Shown one piece after another: positions 20,061-28,895 of a stretch of DNA of 64,000 nt. The stretch's first letter is position 1; each line of letters begins with the position of its first letter. Both the position numbers and the translations under genes were made by a program. The notes beneath the pieces are model-generated. The model saw only the letters and a program-made list of their open reading frames with translations, was not told the DNA's origin and did no database searches. The DNA lies in NCBI RefSeq assembly GCF_001186365.1, contig NZ_LDTZ01000016.1, positions 434,001 to 498,000 of the forward strand, read 5' to 3'. This stretch comes from Gordonia jacobaea. GTDB lineage: Bacteria; Actinomycetota; Actinomycetes; Mycobacteriales; Mycobacteriaceae.

Positions 20061-20172
20061 CCGCGACACGACGCTGCCGAACGCGTGTTCGGCGAATCTG
20101 TCAGTGGTGGGTGCTTCACTGTCATGTGCGCGTGTAAGAACGCATCCGATCGCCGAAACGAGGCATGGCAGC

Positions 20173-20631
20173 ATGAACACCCCTACTTCGCACAATGTGT
20201 CGCGCGGGCCGTCCGCTGAGCATGCCTGGGCCGAGGCGAGAACGTGGCTGATCGAAGAGCTGCGCGCGATGCCGAACGCGGCCGTACTCGATCTCGGACC
20301 CGCGGGTCTCGACACCACCCTCACGCCTGAATCCGACGTGGAATGCGCTCAAGTGCACGTCTTACATGGCGGCGTCTACCTGGTGAGACTCTCGACGGAC
20401 CTGATGGAGCATCCACGACTTGCCGGCTACTCGGTGCCGCGGTCGTTGCGAAACCGGTGGCGCCTCGATGACCGCTTCGACGACTGCACCCACGGCTATC
20501 TCGTCAGCGCCTCTGCAGAATTGATCGCCGACATCTGTATCGGCTGGTTCCGAGACCGGTGCGCGTGGCGGCATCCGGGGTCGTTGGGGTGGAGTTACAC
20601 CGCACCGCAGCCGGCTCGGGGATGCCCCTGA
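20173..20631 (+). CDS. Hypothetical protein
   Basis: 152 residues, soluble, mixed alpha/beta by composition, with many Trp and His in the last 60 residues (N-R-W-R-L-D-D-R-F-D-D-C-T-H-G-Y). No motif recognised. It may be a small secretion- or TY-Chap-like domain, but this is a guess. No clear ribosome binding site; ATG chosen because the part upstream is of non-coding character. Confidence 0.55.
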   Translation: MNTPTSHNVSRGPSAEHAWAEARTWLIEELRAMPNAAVLDLGPAGLDTTLTPESDVECAQVHVLHGGVYLVRLSTDLMEHPRLAGYSVPRSLRNRWRLDDRFDDCTHGYLVSASAELIADICIGWFRDRCAWRHPGSLGWSYTAPQPARGCP

Positions 20632-20693
20632 TCTTTCCCCCAGATCGGCTCCGAACAGGTGATTTCCCCGCAGATCTCACGCATCGTGGAGTC

Positions 20694-20936
20694 ATGACCA
20701 CTTCATATGACAGCACCAGCACATCGTCGAACGGCACTAACAACAACGGCTCGGGAATGGGCTTCTGGAAGATTCTCGGGATCGTCGTCGTGGCGCTGAT
20801 TGCGCTCGCGATCATCGGCCCGGTACTCAAGGGACTCTTCTGGATCGGACTCTTCGCGCTGGCCATCTACGGCGGCTACATGCTCTTCCGGGCATCGCGA
20901 TCGTCGAAGTCGGATGGCGGCTCATCGGGCTTCTGA
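20694..20936 (+). CDS. Small membrane protein
   Basis: 80 residues: a Ser/Thr/Asn/Gly-rich N-terminal 22, one long or two tightly packed hydrophobic segments (about 26-68), and a basic/Ser tail. GTGGAG lies just upstream of the ATG. Function unknown. Confidence 0.7.
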   Translation: MTTSYDSTSTSSNGTNNNGSGMGFWKILGIVVVALIALAIIGPVLKGLFWIGLFALAIYGGYMLFRASRSSKSDGGSSGF

Positions 20937-21070
20937 GTACGGCAAACGACCCACCCGTGAATTCGCCAGCGCGACAGTAGGATTCATTTCAGCGGATTCA
21001 ATACCAGTGTGGGGCGTCCAACTCTCGCGTGAGATGGTCACCGGGATTGTTACGTGCGTACCATTGTCCG

Positions 21071-21967
21071 GTGTCCGTTGACAGCGATGCCGTACCGGTG
21101 ACCCGGCTCCTCGTGCAGACCGACCCGGATACGCCCGACCCCGCCGGGTCGAGCGAGCAGGCCGCGCTCACCGAACCGATCCACACACCGGAGGCCGTGC
21201 AGGCCGCGGATCCGTATGAGGTTGGGGCCCCTGCCGAGCGCGCAGACGACTCGACGGGGGTTGCCGACCCGGTCGACTTCGGCGCCTGCACGGGTGAATT
21301 CGACACGCGAACGGGCGAGTTCTTCACCCGGATGACTCGCCGCGATCGGCCCGGCGCGACGTCGACTCGACTGGGTGGGCACGCCGCGAACGCGCCGCGC
21401 AGCACTGCTGCGACACGGCGGCGTCGGTCAGCGGAGTCCGCACGGTCGGCAGCTGATGCGCCGGTCCCGATCCTCGATCGACTCACCCGCATGGCGGTCT
21501 CCGCGCGGCGGGTCACCGATCCGATGTCGGTGCCCGGCGAGATCACCATCGACCTCGACGACGCCTGGGAAGCCGCTCAGTCGCCGGGATGTCTGCGGCT
21601 CTTCGTCGCGGGGAACGGCTGCGAAGGCACCATCGCGATCGTGCTCACCCGGTTCATCGTCGACCATCACACCGACCTCGGTGCGTTGCTCGACCACGCG
21701 CCCGTCGAAGCCCGCGCCCTGCCTGATTGGGACGAAGACGACGTCGTCACCACTCCTCGAGGCTTTCGGACGGAGGGGGCATCGCTGCAGACCGGGACGT
21801 ACCTCGATCTCGGGGAGCGTAGGTTCTGCGCGCTGAGGTACGAGGTCTTTGCCCGCGGGAACGTTGCCTACCTGGTCCACACGACCGGCATCGTCCCGTT
21901 GCGCGAGGGCCGTGAGTTCTGCCGTGAGGTCGTGGCCGCGGTGAGCAGCGTGGGGCTCGACGACTGA
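21071..21967 (+). CDS. Hypothetical protein with LpqN-like C-terminal domain
   Basis: 298 residues from a GTG; a GTG 14 codons upstream is an alternative. The first 140 residues are low-complexity and rich in Asp, Pro, Ala, Arg and Thr (likely disordered). The last 150 form a compact domain with strands such as I-A-I-V-L-T-R-F and C-A-L-R-Y-E-V-F-A-R-G-N-V-A-Y-L-V, which faintly recalls mycobacterial LpqN/LpqT proteins, though no signal peptide or lipobox is present. Function unknown. Confidence 0.6.
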   Translation: MSVDSDAVPVTRLLVQTDPDTPDPAGSSEQAALTEPIHTPEAVQAADPYEVGAPAERADDSTGVADPVDFGACTGEFDTRTGEFFTRMTRRDRPGATSTRLGGHAANAPRSTAATRRRRSAESARSAADAPVPILDRLTRMAVSARRVTDPMSVPGEITIDLDDAWEAAQSPGCLRLFVAGNGCEGTIAIVLTRFIVDHHTDLGALLDHAPVEARALPDWDEDDVVTTPRGFRTEGASLQTGTYLDLGERRFCALRYEVFARGNVAYLVHTTGIVPLREGREFCREVVAAVSSVGLDD

Positions 21968-22047
21968 CGATCTGATAGTCGGAAATCGAGGCGGCGCGGG
22001 GGCGCCGAGCGGATCAACCGAGCGTGAATCAACAAAGGGGGAGAGCA

Positions 22048-22338
22048 ATGGTGAGTCGCGCCGACCGCGTCGTCGACTTGGAATCGGTACTCGCCGCAGA
22101 GGCAGACTTCATCGACGACCCGACCGACCAGGGCTGGCTGACCGCGACCGCAGCGGGTGAACGGATCTACGTGCGGATGGGCGACTTTCCCGACGAGGAC
22201 CTCTGGGCGCTCTGGCTCGGCGACGGTCGGTGGATGGAGTTCACCGTGCCCCCTGCTCGCTGGAACCTGCGGGTCCGCGCGGCACGTTGGTCGGCCGACG
22301 CCCGTGCACGCCTCCCGAGGAACGAGTTCCACGACTGA
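22048..22338 (+). CDS. Hypothetical small protein
   Basis: 96 residues. Strong GGGGGAGAG four bases before ATG at 22048 fixes the start. Composition: acidic N-terminal half, then Trp-rich strands (L-W-A-L-W-L-G-D-G-R-W-M-E-F). No family recognised. Only 80 nt after the preceding gene on the same strand, so the two may be co-transcribed. Confidence 0.65.
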   Translation: MVSRADRVVDLESVLAAEADFIDDPTDQGWLTATAAGERIYVRMGDFPDEDLWALWLGDGRWMEFTVPPARWNLRVRAARWSADARARLPRNEFHD

Positions 22339-22342
22339 GGGT

Positions 22343-22840
22343 GGTCTCGACAAGCTCGACCAGCGGGTGTGAGCTCGACCAGCGGATCGGGCTCGACCCG
22401 GCGGGTGTGGCTCGACCGGCGGGCGGGTGGTCTCGACAAGCTCGACCAGCGGGGAAGCTCGACCGGCGGGCGGGTGGTCTCGACAAGCTCGACCAGCGGG
22501 GCAAACTCGGCCGGCGGGGCAAGCTCGACCAGCGGGCGTGAGCTCGGCCGGCGGGCGGGTGGTCTCGACAGGCTCGACCCGGCGGGTGTGGCTCGACCGG
22601 CGGGTGGGTGGTCTCGACAAGCTCGACCAGCGGGGGAAGCTCGACCGGCGGGGCAAGCTCGACCAGCGGAGTGGGGCCGCTCCGGCCCAAATATGTGTCG
22701 AACGTAAAGATGTGGGTGCTGCAGCACCCACATCTTCACAAACGACACACATCTACCGAGCCAGGCGCCCCGGGGGGTCTCGACAAGCTCGACCAGCGGG
22801 GCAAACTCGACCAGCGGATCGGGCTCGACCCGCGGGCGGG
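22343..22840. repeat. Dense tandem cluster of the 24-bp dispersed repeat
   Basis: At least six copies of GGTCTCGACAAGCTCGACCAGCGG or close variants (near 22343, 22429, 22474, 22560, 22610 and 22777) with shorter CTCGACCGGCGGG units between them; spacing is irregular (about 45-86 nt). The fourth 62-bp palindrome is embedded at 22691-22752. This fills the gap between two convergent genes; no gene seen. Confidence 0.88.
22691..22752. repeat. 62-bp palindromic element, copy 4
   Basis: Contains a 30-bp perfect palindrome at 22707-22736 centred on CTGCAG. Located inside the tandem repeat cluster between convergent genes. Confidence 0.92.
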
Positions 22841-22848
22841 GCGCGCCG

Positions 22849-24684
22849 TCAGGAACGACGCGACGAGTCGGGAGTCACCAGCTCGCCGGGCATCTCGCTC
22901 GCGTCGGCCGCGACCGCGGCGAGCTCCTCGCCAAGTGATTCGGCAGGCTTACGCGACTCCGCGGCAGTGCCGTCGACCGACTCGACCTTCATCTTCTTGC
23001 TGCCGGTGAACAGCGACGCGATCGCGCCGATCACGCAGCAGATCATGGCGAACGTGAACGCCGCGGTGAGGCCGTCGGAGAACGGATCGCTGATCAGGTG
23101 CGGGAAGAAGTCGAGCCCGGTGAGGTGGTCGACGCTGGCCTGCGGCAATCCCTGCAGTGCCTGTCCGCCCACCTCCTTGATCGGGTTGTAGCCGAGGAAT
23201 GCCGCGAACAGAATGCCGACGGTCGGTAGGTGTGCGATCCCGTTGGCAGCGTCGGACGGCATGCCGTTGGACGTGAGGCCGCTGTACATGGCCGACGGCA
23301 GGTGCTGGCTGAGGCCCGCGATCATCAGCGAGAAGAACAGGCCGATCGACAACACCATCGCGGCGTTCTGGAACGTCGTCATCATGCCCGCGCCGGAACC
23401 ACGAGACGTGATCGGAAGGCTGTTCATGACCTCCGCGCGGTTGGGCGAGGCGAACAAGCCCATGCCGACGCCGTTGATCAGCAGGATCAACGCGAATACC
23501 CAGTAGTCGAAGTCGACCGGGATGGCGATCAGTGCGGCGAAAGTGCCTGCCGTGATGAGCATGCCGAGCGTGGTGAACCACTTGGTGCCCAGCTTGTCGC
23601 TGAGGGCGCCCGACACCGGTGCGCTGAGGAGGAAGCCGATGGTCATCGGAACCATGTAGATACCAGCCCACAAGGGGGTTCGGCTGTAGTCGTAGCCGTG
23701 CTGCGGCAACCAGATTCCCTGCAGCCAGATGATGAGCAGGAACTGCAGACCGCCACGACCGATCGACGCCATCAGGTTGGCGAGGTTACCGAAGGCGAAG
23801 GAACGATTCCTGAACAGCGAAAGCTCGAAGAGCGGGCTCGCGACCTTGGTCTCGATCAGTACGAAGATCGCCAGGACGAGCGCGCCACCGATGAGCCCCG
23901 TGAGGACCCAGGGGTTGCCCCATCCCATGTTGGAGCCGCCATAAGGCTGGATGCCGTAGGTGATGGCGATGAGGATCGCGACCAGACCGACGGCGAAGGT
24001 CACGTTGCCCCACCAGTCCATCTTCGAGTGCTTGCGAACGCCGGTGTCGCGCAGCTTGAGGTACGCCCAGATGGTTCCGACGACGCCGAAGGGCACCGAG
24101 ACCAGGAAGATGTAGTGCCACTGGATCGGCGCGAGCAGACCACCGACCAGAAGGCCGAGGAACGAGCCCGCGATGGCGGCGACACCGTTGATGCCCATCG
24201 CCAGACCTCGCTGGTTCGGCGGGAAGGCGTCGGTGAGGATGGCCGACGAGTTGGCCATCAGGAACGCGCCTCCGACACCCTGGATGATGCGCCAGAAGAT
24301 CAGCCAGATGGCCGCCTCGCTTCCGTCGAACCAGGTGATCGCCAACAGGATCGACGAGACGGTGAAGATGGCGAAGCCCATGTTGTACATCCGCGCACGG
24401 CCGAACATGTCACCGAGGCGGCCGAAGCTCACCACCAGCACGGCCGTGACGACGAGGAATCCCATCATCATCCACAGCAGATAGCTGGTGTTCTCGGGGA
24501 GAAGCGGATTGAGATTTATGCCCTTGAAGATGTCGGGGAGCGCGATGAGCACGATCGACGAGTTGATCGTCGCGATCAGCATGCCGAGCGTCGTATTCGA
24601 CAGCGCGATCCACTTGTAGTGGGGATCGTGAGTGGGAGACTGCGCCGGTTGCGCGGACCCGGCGTCGTTAACCGCAGTGGTCAT
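22849..24684 (-). CDS. DHA2-family (14-TM) MFS drug transporter
   Basis: 611 residues. Fourteen hydrophobic segments; motif A-like G-R-L-G-D-M-F-G-R-A-R after TM2 and an antiporter motif C-like stretch in TM5 (N-G-V-A-A-I-A-G-S-F-L-G-L-L-V-G-G). A polar tail of about 60 residues follows the last helix. Proton-driven efflux of drugs or toxic lipophiles in the inner membrane. AGAAGGA precedes the ATG. It lies 77 nt downstream of the MarR gene on the same strand and is probably its target. Confidence 0.92.
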   Translation of the reverse strand: MTTAVNDAGSAQPAQSPTHDPHYKWIALSNTTLGMLIATINSSIVLIALPDIFKGINLNPLLPENTSYLLWMMMGFLVVTAVLVVSFGRLGDMFGRARMYNMGFAIFTVSSILLAITWFDGSEAAIWLIFWRIIQGVGGAFLMANSSAILTDAFPPNQRGLAMGINGVAAIAGSFLGLLVGGLLAPIQWHYIFLVSVPFGVVGTIWAYLKLRDTGVRKHSKMDWWGNVTFAVGLVAILIAITYGIQPYGGSNMGWGNPWVLTGLIGGALVLAIFVLIETKVASPLFELSLFRNRSFAFGNLANLMASIGRGGLQFLLIIWLQGIWLPQHGYDYSRTPLWAGIYMVPMTIGFLLSAPVSGALSDKLGTKWFTTLGMLITAGTFAALIAIPVDFDYWVFALILLINGVGMGLFASPNRAEVMNSLPITSRGSGAGMMTTFQNAAMVLSIGLFFSLMIAGLSQHLPSAMYSGLTSNGMPSDAANGIAHLPTVGILFAAFLGYNPIKEVGGQALQGLPQASVDHLTGLDFFPHLISDPFSDGLTAAFTFAMICCVIGAIASLFTGSKKMKVESVDGTAAESRKPAESLGEELAAVAADASEMPGELVTPDSSRRS

Positions 24685-24761
24685 GTGAATCCTTCTGCAA
24701 AGTCATGGCTGGTAGTCGAGATTTCTCGGTAGTGGAGAAGTCGAAGGGACGTGAGGGCCCG

Positions 24762-25277
24762 TCAGGTCGAGATCTCTTCGGCCAGGGCGTCGGCGAGATC
24801 TTCGATGGCCGCGTGGACGCGCTCCTGCTGCTGCGAATCGAGTCGCTCCATCGCGGCTCCGAGTAACTGCGCCTTTTTGGTACGGGCGTGCGTGATCACA
24901 TCCGCGCCTTCTGGAGTTGCCACCAGGAGGCGCGCGCGACCGTCTTCGGGATCGGGTGTCCTGGTCACGTACCCGAGTTGTTCGAGGTTCGCGACGAGGC
25001 GCGAGACCGTCGGCAGTGCGACCGCCTCACGCTCGGCGAGCGCCGACATGCGCAGCGGGCCGTGGGCGTTGATCGTCCAGAGGGCCGATGCCGTGCCGAC
25101 GCTGAGGTTGCCGGTTCCGCTGGTGCGGAGTGCGCGGGTGACGCGAACAAGGTGGTGATGAAGCACTGCGACATCTTTTGTGCCCGCTCCGTCGAGCGAC
25201 GTGGAGACGAGCGAAGTGGAGTCGGACAGCGTGATCACCTTCTCGATTGGTTTCGTTTGTCGATAACGGTTGGTCAA
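24762..25277 (-). CDS. MarR-family transcriptional regulator
   Basis: 171 residues. Winged helix at about 60-125: M-S-A-L-A-E-R-E-A-V-A-L-P-T-V-S-R-L-V as helix-turn-helix and D-P-E-D-G-R-A-R-L-L as the wing (canonical D-x-R-A/S motif). The first 30 residues are uncertain: only a TTG (25277) or GTG (25238) start is available and neither has a good ribosome binding site. Likely represses itself and the downstream DHA2 transporter through the palindrome at 25362. Confidence 0.88.
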   Translation of the reverse strand: MTNRYRQTKPIEKVITLSDSTSLVSTSLDGAGTKDVAVLHHHLVRVTRALRTSGTGNLSVGTASALWTINAHGPLRMSALAEREAVALPTVSRLVANLEQLGYVTRTPDPEDGRARLLVATPEGADVITHARTKKAQLLGAAMERLDSQQQERVHAAIEDLADALAEEIST

Positions 25278-25361
25278 TAGATGACTGGGCTCGATTTCTG
25301 GGGCCTACGAAAGTCCAGATGACGGGAAGTCGGTCAAGGGACCCAGACACGATCAATATAG

Positions 25362-25379
25362 TTGCTTGATGCTAAGTAA
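25362..25379. promoter_or_regulatory. Candidate MarR operator
   Basis: TTGCTTGATGCTAAGTAA, an imperfect palindrome (TTGCTTG / TAAGTAA, two mismatches) in an unusually AT-rich stretch 85 nt upstream of marR and 120 nt upstream of the divergent gene. Base content differs sharply from its surroundings. Confidence 0.5.
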
Positions 25380-25498
25380 TCAATCGTAAACTCGGCGAAC
25401 GGTGTTCGCCTGAGGGCGTCGGCGCTCCGGCCGGGATGACCCGTCGGCGTCGGTACGTTGGATATGGCGACACATTCACCGACGAATCGAGGACTCTC

Positions 25499-26155
25499 AT
25501 GACCCAGGTGATCATCATCGGCGGACACGGCAAGATCGCACTGCGACTGGCCAAGATCCTGAGCGACGGGGGAGACAAGGTCACCTCCGTCATTCGTAAC
25601 GACGCCCAGTCCGACGACGTCTCAGCAACCGGCGCGGAACCGCTGCTCGCAGACGTCGAGAAGCTCGACACGGCGGGCCTCGCTTCGGTCCTGGCCGGCC
25701 AGGACGTCGTGGTGTGGTCGGCGGGTGCTGGTGGCGGAAGTCCGGAGCGCACCTACGCCGTCGATCGCGACGCGGCCATTCGGTCGATGGACGCGGCAAA
25801 ATCGGCAGGCGTCGACCGATACATCATGGTCTCCTACTTCGGGGCCGGCCCTGATCACGGTGTGCCGGAGGATGATTCGTTCTACGCATACGCGGAATCG
25901 AAGGCTGAGGCCGACGAGTATCTGAAGAAGACCGACCTGGAGTGGACCATTCTCGGGCCGAGTGGACTCACGAACGACCCCGGCACCGGCCGCATCGACG
26001 TCACGCACAAGGGTGACTGGAAGAAGGGTCACACCAGCCGCGACAACGTCGCGCAGGTTGCGGCCGCCGTGATCGCCGAGCCGTCGACTATCGGCACGTT
26101 CATCGAATTCAACGACGGCTCCACGCCGATCGCGGAGGCCATCAAGCCCGCATAA
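25499..26155 (+). CDS. NAD(P)H-binding atypical SDR protein
   Basis: 218 residues. Rossmann start M-T-Q-V-I-I-I-G-G-H-G-K-I-A (GGxGxIA) places it in the atypical/extended SDR NmrA-like group (YwnB/YtfG type). The Y-x-x-x-K-like region is E-S-K-A-E-A-D-E-Y-L. GAGGA eight bases upstream fixes ATG. Role unknown, perhaps redox sensing or quinone reduction. Divergent from the MarR gene and possibly co-regulated by the shared AT-rich operator region. Confidence 0.85.
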   Translation: MTQVIIIGGHGKIALRLAKILSDGGDKVTSVIRNDAQSDDVSATGAEPLLADVEKLDTAGLASVLAGQDVVVWSAGAGGGSPERTYAVDRDAAIRSMDAAKSAGVDRYIMVSYFGAGPDHGVPEDDSFYAYAESKAEADEYLKKTDLEWTILGPSGLTNDPGTGRIDVTHKGDWKKGHTSRDNVAQVAAAVIAEPSTIGTFIEFNDGSTPIAEAIKPA

Positions 26156-26162
26156 TCGGGAG

Positions 26163-27569
26163 GTGGCTCCTGATCCCGTCGATTCCGCAAGCGGCAGACC
26201 CGACGTCTCGCGCAGTCTCAGCGAGAGACTTGGCGAGATAGTCGGGTCGTCGCACGTCCTCACCGACGCCGACGCGATGGCGGGTTACCTCACCGACTGG
26301 ACCGGTCGCTGGACCGGCTCCGCCGTCGCGGTTGTTCGTCCCCTCACCGCTGACGAGGTCGCCGCGGTCGTCGGGCTGTGCGCCGACGAAGGTATCGCGA
26401 TCTGCCCGCAGGGCGGCAATACCGGACTCGTCGGCGGGTCGATTCCGCCCGCCGATGCGTCGACTCCTGCGATCGTGCTCTCCACCGCACGTATGACCGA
26501 CATCGACGAGATCGACACCGTGGGCCGCAGTGTCGGCGTGCAGGCAGGGGTGACACTCGCGGCGCTCGACGCGCGGGCGTCGAGCGCCGGTCTCCGGTTC
26601 GGCGTCGACCTCGCGTCGCGTGAATCGGCAACGCTCGGTGGAATGGTGGCGACCAACGCGGGCGGCACTCGAATGATCCGGCATGGCAACACCCGCAGTC
26701 AGCTACTCGGGATCGAGGCCGTGCGCGCCGACGGACAGATCCTGCGCCGGTGGCGCAGTCTCGTGAAAGACAATGTGGGATACGATGTTCCGGGTCTGCT
26801 CGCGGGGAGTGAGGGCACGTTGGCTGTCATCACGCGCGTGCTCGTCCGCCTGGTTCCGACGACCGGTGCGACTGTCGTGTTCGTCGCTGCCATCGACGAC
26901 GTATCGGTGGCGCTCGCCTTGATCGACGCCGTCTCCGACGCCGGGCTGACCACAGAGGCTGCGGAGATCATGACTCAGGCAGGTGTCGATCTCGTGCACG
27001 ACCACGGAGTCCGACGGCCCGTGTCGAGCCCCGCCCAGTTCTATGTCCTCCTGGAGGTCTCGGGTCCGCATGACGCGGAAGACGTTGTGCTGCAAGTGCT
27101 CGACGGTCAGCCGGGCGTCGTCGATGCGGTGGTGGAACCGGGGCCTGCGCGCGATCTGTGGCTCGTGCGTGAAAGCCATACCGAATCCATAGCACGGTCG
27201 ACGACGACGCCGGTCGTCAAGCTCGACGTCTCGGTTCCCCTGCGGGCATTGCCTGCAGCCTTCGCTGAGCTCGCCGCGATTGCCGATGACGACGATTGTC
27301 GGCCAATCCTTTTCGGGCACGTGGGCGACGGCAATATTCATGTGAACCTGCTCGACGTCGCTGAGGAATCGGTGGAATCGTTGACTGACAGGGTGTTTCG
27401 AGTTGTCTCCGCGCATGGCGGCAGCATCAGCGCCGAACATGGGATCGGCCGCGCGAAGGTTGCGTGGACCGGACTCGGCCGATCGGCCGTAGACCTCGAC
27501 ACGATGAAGGCGATCAAGACTGCGCTCGACCCGGCGGGGCTGCTCAACCCTGGAGTTCTCTTCGAGTAG
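26163..27569 (+). CDS. FAD-linked 2-hydroxyacid oxidase/dehydrogenase (GlcD-like)
   Basis: 468 residues. PCMH-type FAD domain with Q-G-G-N-T-G-L-V-G-G-S near 80 and G-V-D-L-A-S-R, then the FAD-oxidase C domain ending with H-G-G-S-I-S-A-E-H-G-I-G. Matches the D-lactate/glycolate/2-hydroxyglutarate dehydrogenase family; substrate unresolved. GTG start, eight bases after the preceding gene with GGGAG touching it, so the pair is probably co-transcribed. Confidence 0.9.
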   Translation: MAPDPVDSASGRPDVSRSLSERLGEIVGSSHVLTDADAMAGYLTDWTGRWTGSAVAVVRPLTADEVAAVVGLCADEGIAICPQGGNTGLVGGSIPPADASTPAIVLSTARMTDIDEIDTVGRSVGVQAGVTLAALDARASSAGLRFGVDLASRESATLGGMVATNAGGTRMIRHGNTRSQLLGIEAVRADGQILRRWRSLVKDNVGYDVPGLLAGSEGTLAVITRVLVRLVPTTGATVVFVAAIDDVSVALALIDAVSDAGLTTEAAEIMTQAGVDLVHDHGVRRPVSSPAQFYVLLEVSGPHDAEDVVLQVLDGQPGVVDAVVEPGPARDLWLVRESHTESIARSTTTPVVKLDVSVPLRALPAAFAELAAIADDDDCRPILFGHVGDGNIHVNLLDVAEESVESLTDRVFRVVSAHGGSISAEHGIGRAKVAWTGLGRSAVDLDTMKAIKTALDPAGLLNPGVLFE

Positions 27570-27732
27570 TGATCGGCACGCCAAATCGCTTGGTATTTCC
27601 GGATTGCCCGGTATTTCGGCTCGCTGGTATCGGCGGCCACAATCTGGGTACGCAATGCGAGCGTCGACACACTGGGCATTCAACTACTGACCCACCACAT
27701 GACTGGTCCGGCGACCTCCGATTGCCCTTATG

Positions 27733-27756
27733 CTCAATCCCGAATTTCCGATTGAG
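27733..27756. promoter_or_regulatory. Inverted repeat before the lipase gene
   Basis: CTCAATC / GATTGAG arms with a 10-nt spacer, 24 nt upstream of the lipase ATG. Further upstream (27589-27617) GGTATTTC occurs twice 18 nt apart. The 211-nt gap contains no gene. Confidence 0.35.
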
Positions 27757-27780
27757 AAGAGTCAATTCCGGGGGGAATCA

Positions 27781-28809
27781 ATGTTACGCAACAGATTTCG
27801 TATTTATCCGATTCGTTCACGTCGTATCGGGTCGACTGTCGTCGCGGCAGCGTTTGCGGTGCTCGTGGCCGCAGCGATACTCGCACCGACAGCGGATGCG
27901 GCGACGAGCGTCGGTGCAGACCCCGTTGGTACGGGTCCCGTGCAGTCCGACTTCCGTGCGGCGGCGCGATTCTCGAATCCCGAAGCGAATCCACCGGGCG
28001 CGAACAACTGGGCATGCCGGCCATCTGCTGCCCATCCGCGTCCCGTCGTTCTGGTACATGGAACCTGGGAATCGGCGTATCAGACGTGGGCGGGCTTTGC
28101 GCCGATGCTTGCTGGGCACGGATTCTGTGTCTTTGCACCAGAACTCGGAATTCTGTCTGCGCGCGATGGTGGCGGAATACCTGCACGGCAGCATGGCGGC
28201 GAGTACGGCGCAGGGCACGTCGACGAGTCGTCGGCGCAGCTCGCTGGTTTCGTCGATCGGGTGCTGCGGGCGACCGGTGCGCGCCAGGTCGATCTCGTCG
28301 GCCACTCGCAGGGCGGTGTCATCGCGCGCGGGTACCTGAAATTCCACGGTGGTGCTGATGCGTCGAATCCGCAGCGCAACAAGGTATCTCACGTGGTGAC
28401 GATGGTCGCGACGAATCATGGCACGACGATGGACGGATTGGTCGGTCTCGAGAACGATCTGCAGGCGGCGGGCATCGACATAAGCTCCGAGGTCGGCGCG
28501 GCATCGGGCCCCGGTGGTGCCGATCAGCAGGTGGGGTCGGCGTTCATCACTCGACTCAACCGCGGCGGTGACACTCTGCCGGGAATCGACTACACGGTCC
28601 TCACCACGATCTACGACGAGGTCTCCACGCCGTACACGGCGTCGTTTCTGACACCTGGTCCCGGTGCACGCGTCGACAACATCGTCATCCAGAATGGCTG
28701 CGCCGGCGACCATACCGAGCACACCGACTTCACCTACTCGCCGCGAGCACAGTCGCTGGCGCTGAGCGGCCTCGGCGCCGACGTACCCGTGGTGTGCGTC
28801 GCGCGGTGA
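27781..28809 (+). CDS. Secreted lipase / alpha-beta hydrolase
   Basis: 342 residues. Basic N-terminus (R-N-R-F...R-R-I) and hydrophobic core to about 38 form a Sec signal peptide, cut probably after A-D-A at residue 40. Oxyanion strand V-V-L-V-H-G-T-W and nucleophile G-H-S-Q-G-G are clear; the acid is probably in the T-I-Y-D-E-V segment and the histidine in H-T-E-H-T-D-F. Two or more cysteines may form disulfides. GGGGGA precedes the ATG. Resembles secreted triacylglycerol lipases (LipA/EstA group) of Gordonia and Rhodococcus. Confidence 0.9.
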   Translation: MLRNRFRIYPIRSRRIGSTVVAAAFAVLVAAAILAPTADAATSVGADPVGTGPVQSDFRAAARFSNPEANPPGANNWACRPSAAHPRPVVLVHGTWESAYQTWAGFAPMLAGHGFCVFAPELGILSARDGGGIPARQHGGEYGAGHVDESSAQLAGFVDRVLRATGARQVDLVGHSQGGVIARGYLKFHGGADASNPQRNKVSHVVTMVATNHGTTMDGLVGLENDLQAAGIDISSEVGAASGPGGADQQVGSAFITRLNRGGDTLPGIDYTVLTTIYDEVSTPYTASFLTPGPGARVDNIVIQNGCAGDHTEHTDFTYSPRAQSLALSGLGADVPVVCVAR

Positions 28810-28824
28810 CGGCTCGTCGGGATC

Positions 28825-28863
28825 GTGCCCAGTTGGGATCATCGTGATTTTTGGTCTGGGCAC
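28825..28863 (+). terminator. Hairpin after lipase gene
   Basis: GTGCCCAG and CTGGGCAC (28825-28832, 28856-28863), perfect 8-bp arms, loop 23 nt, starting 16 nt past the lipase stop. Could equally be an operator for the following transporter. Confidence 0.4.
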
Positions 28864-28895
28864 ATCGGCGCAGTGGTGCGTAGCGTCGAACAACC

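Noticed and set aside
22343..22840. CRISPR array
   Set aside because: Repeats are 19-24 bp, spacing is irregular, intervening sequence is itself repeat-like, and no cas genes are present.
23230..24732. 500-codon plus-strand open frame
   Set aside because: Shadow of the DHA2 transporter; low-complexity Asp/Arg/Glu/His composition, no membrane segments.
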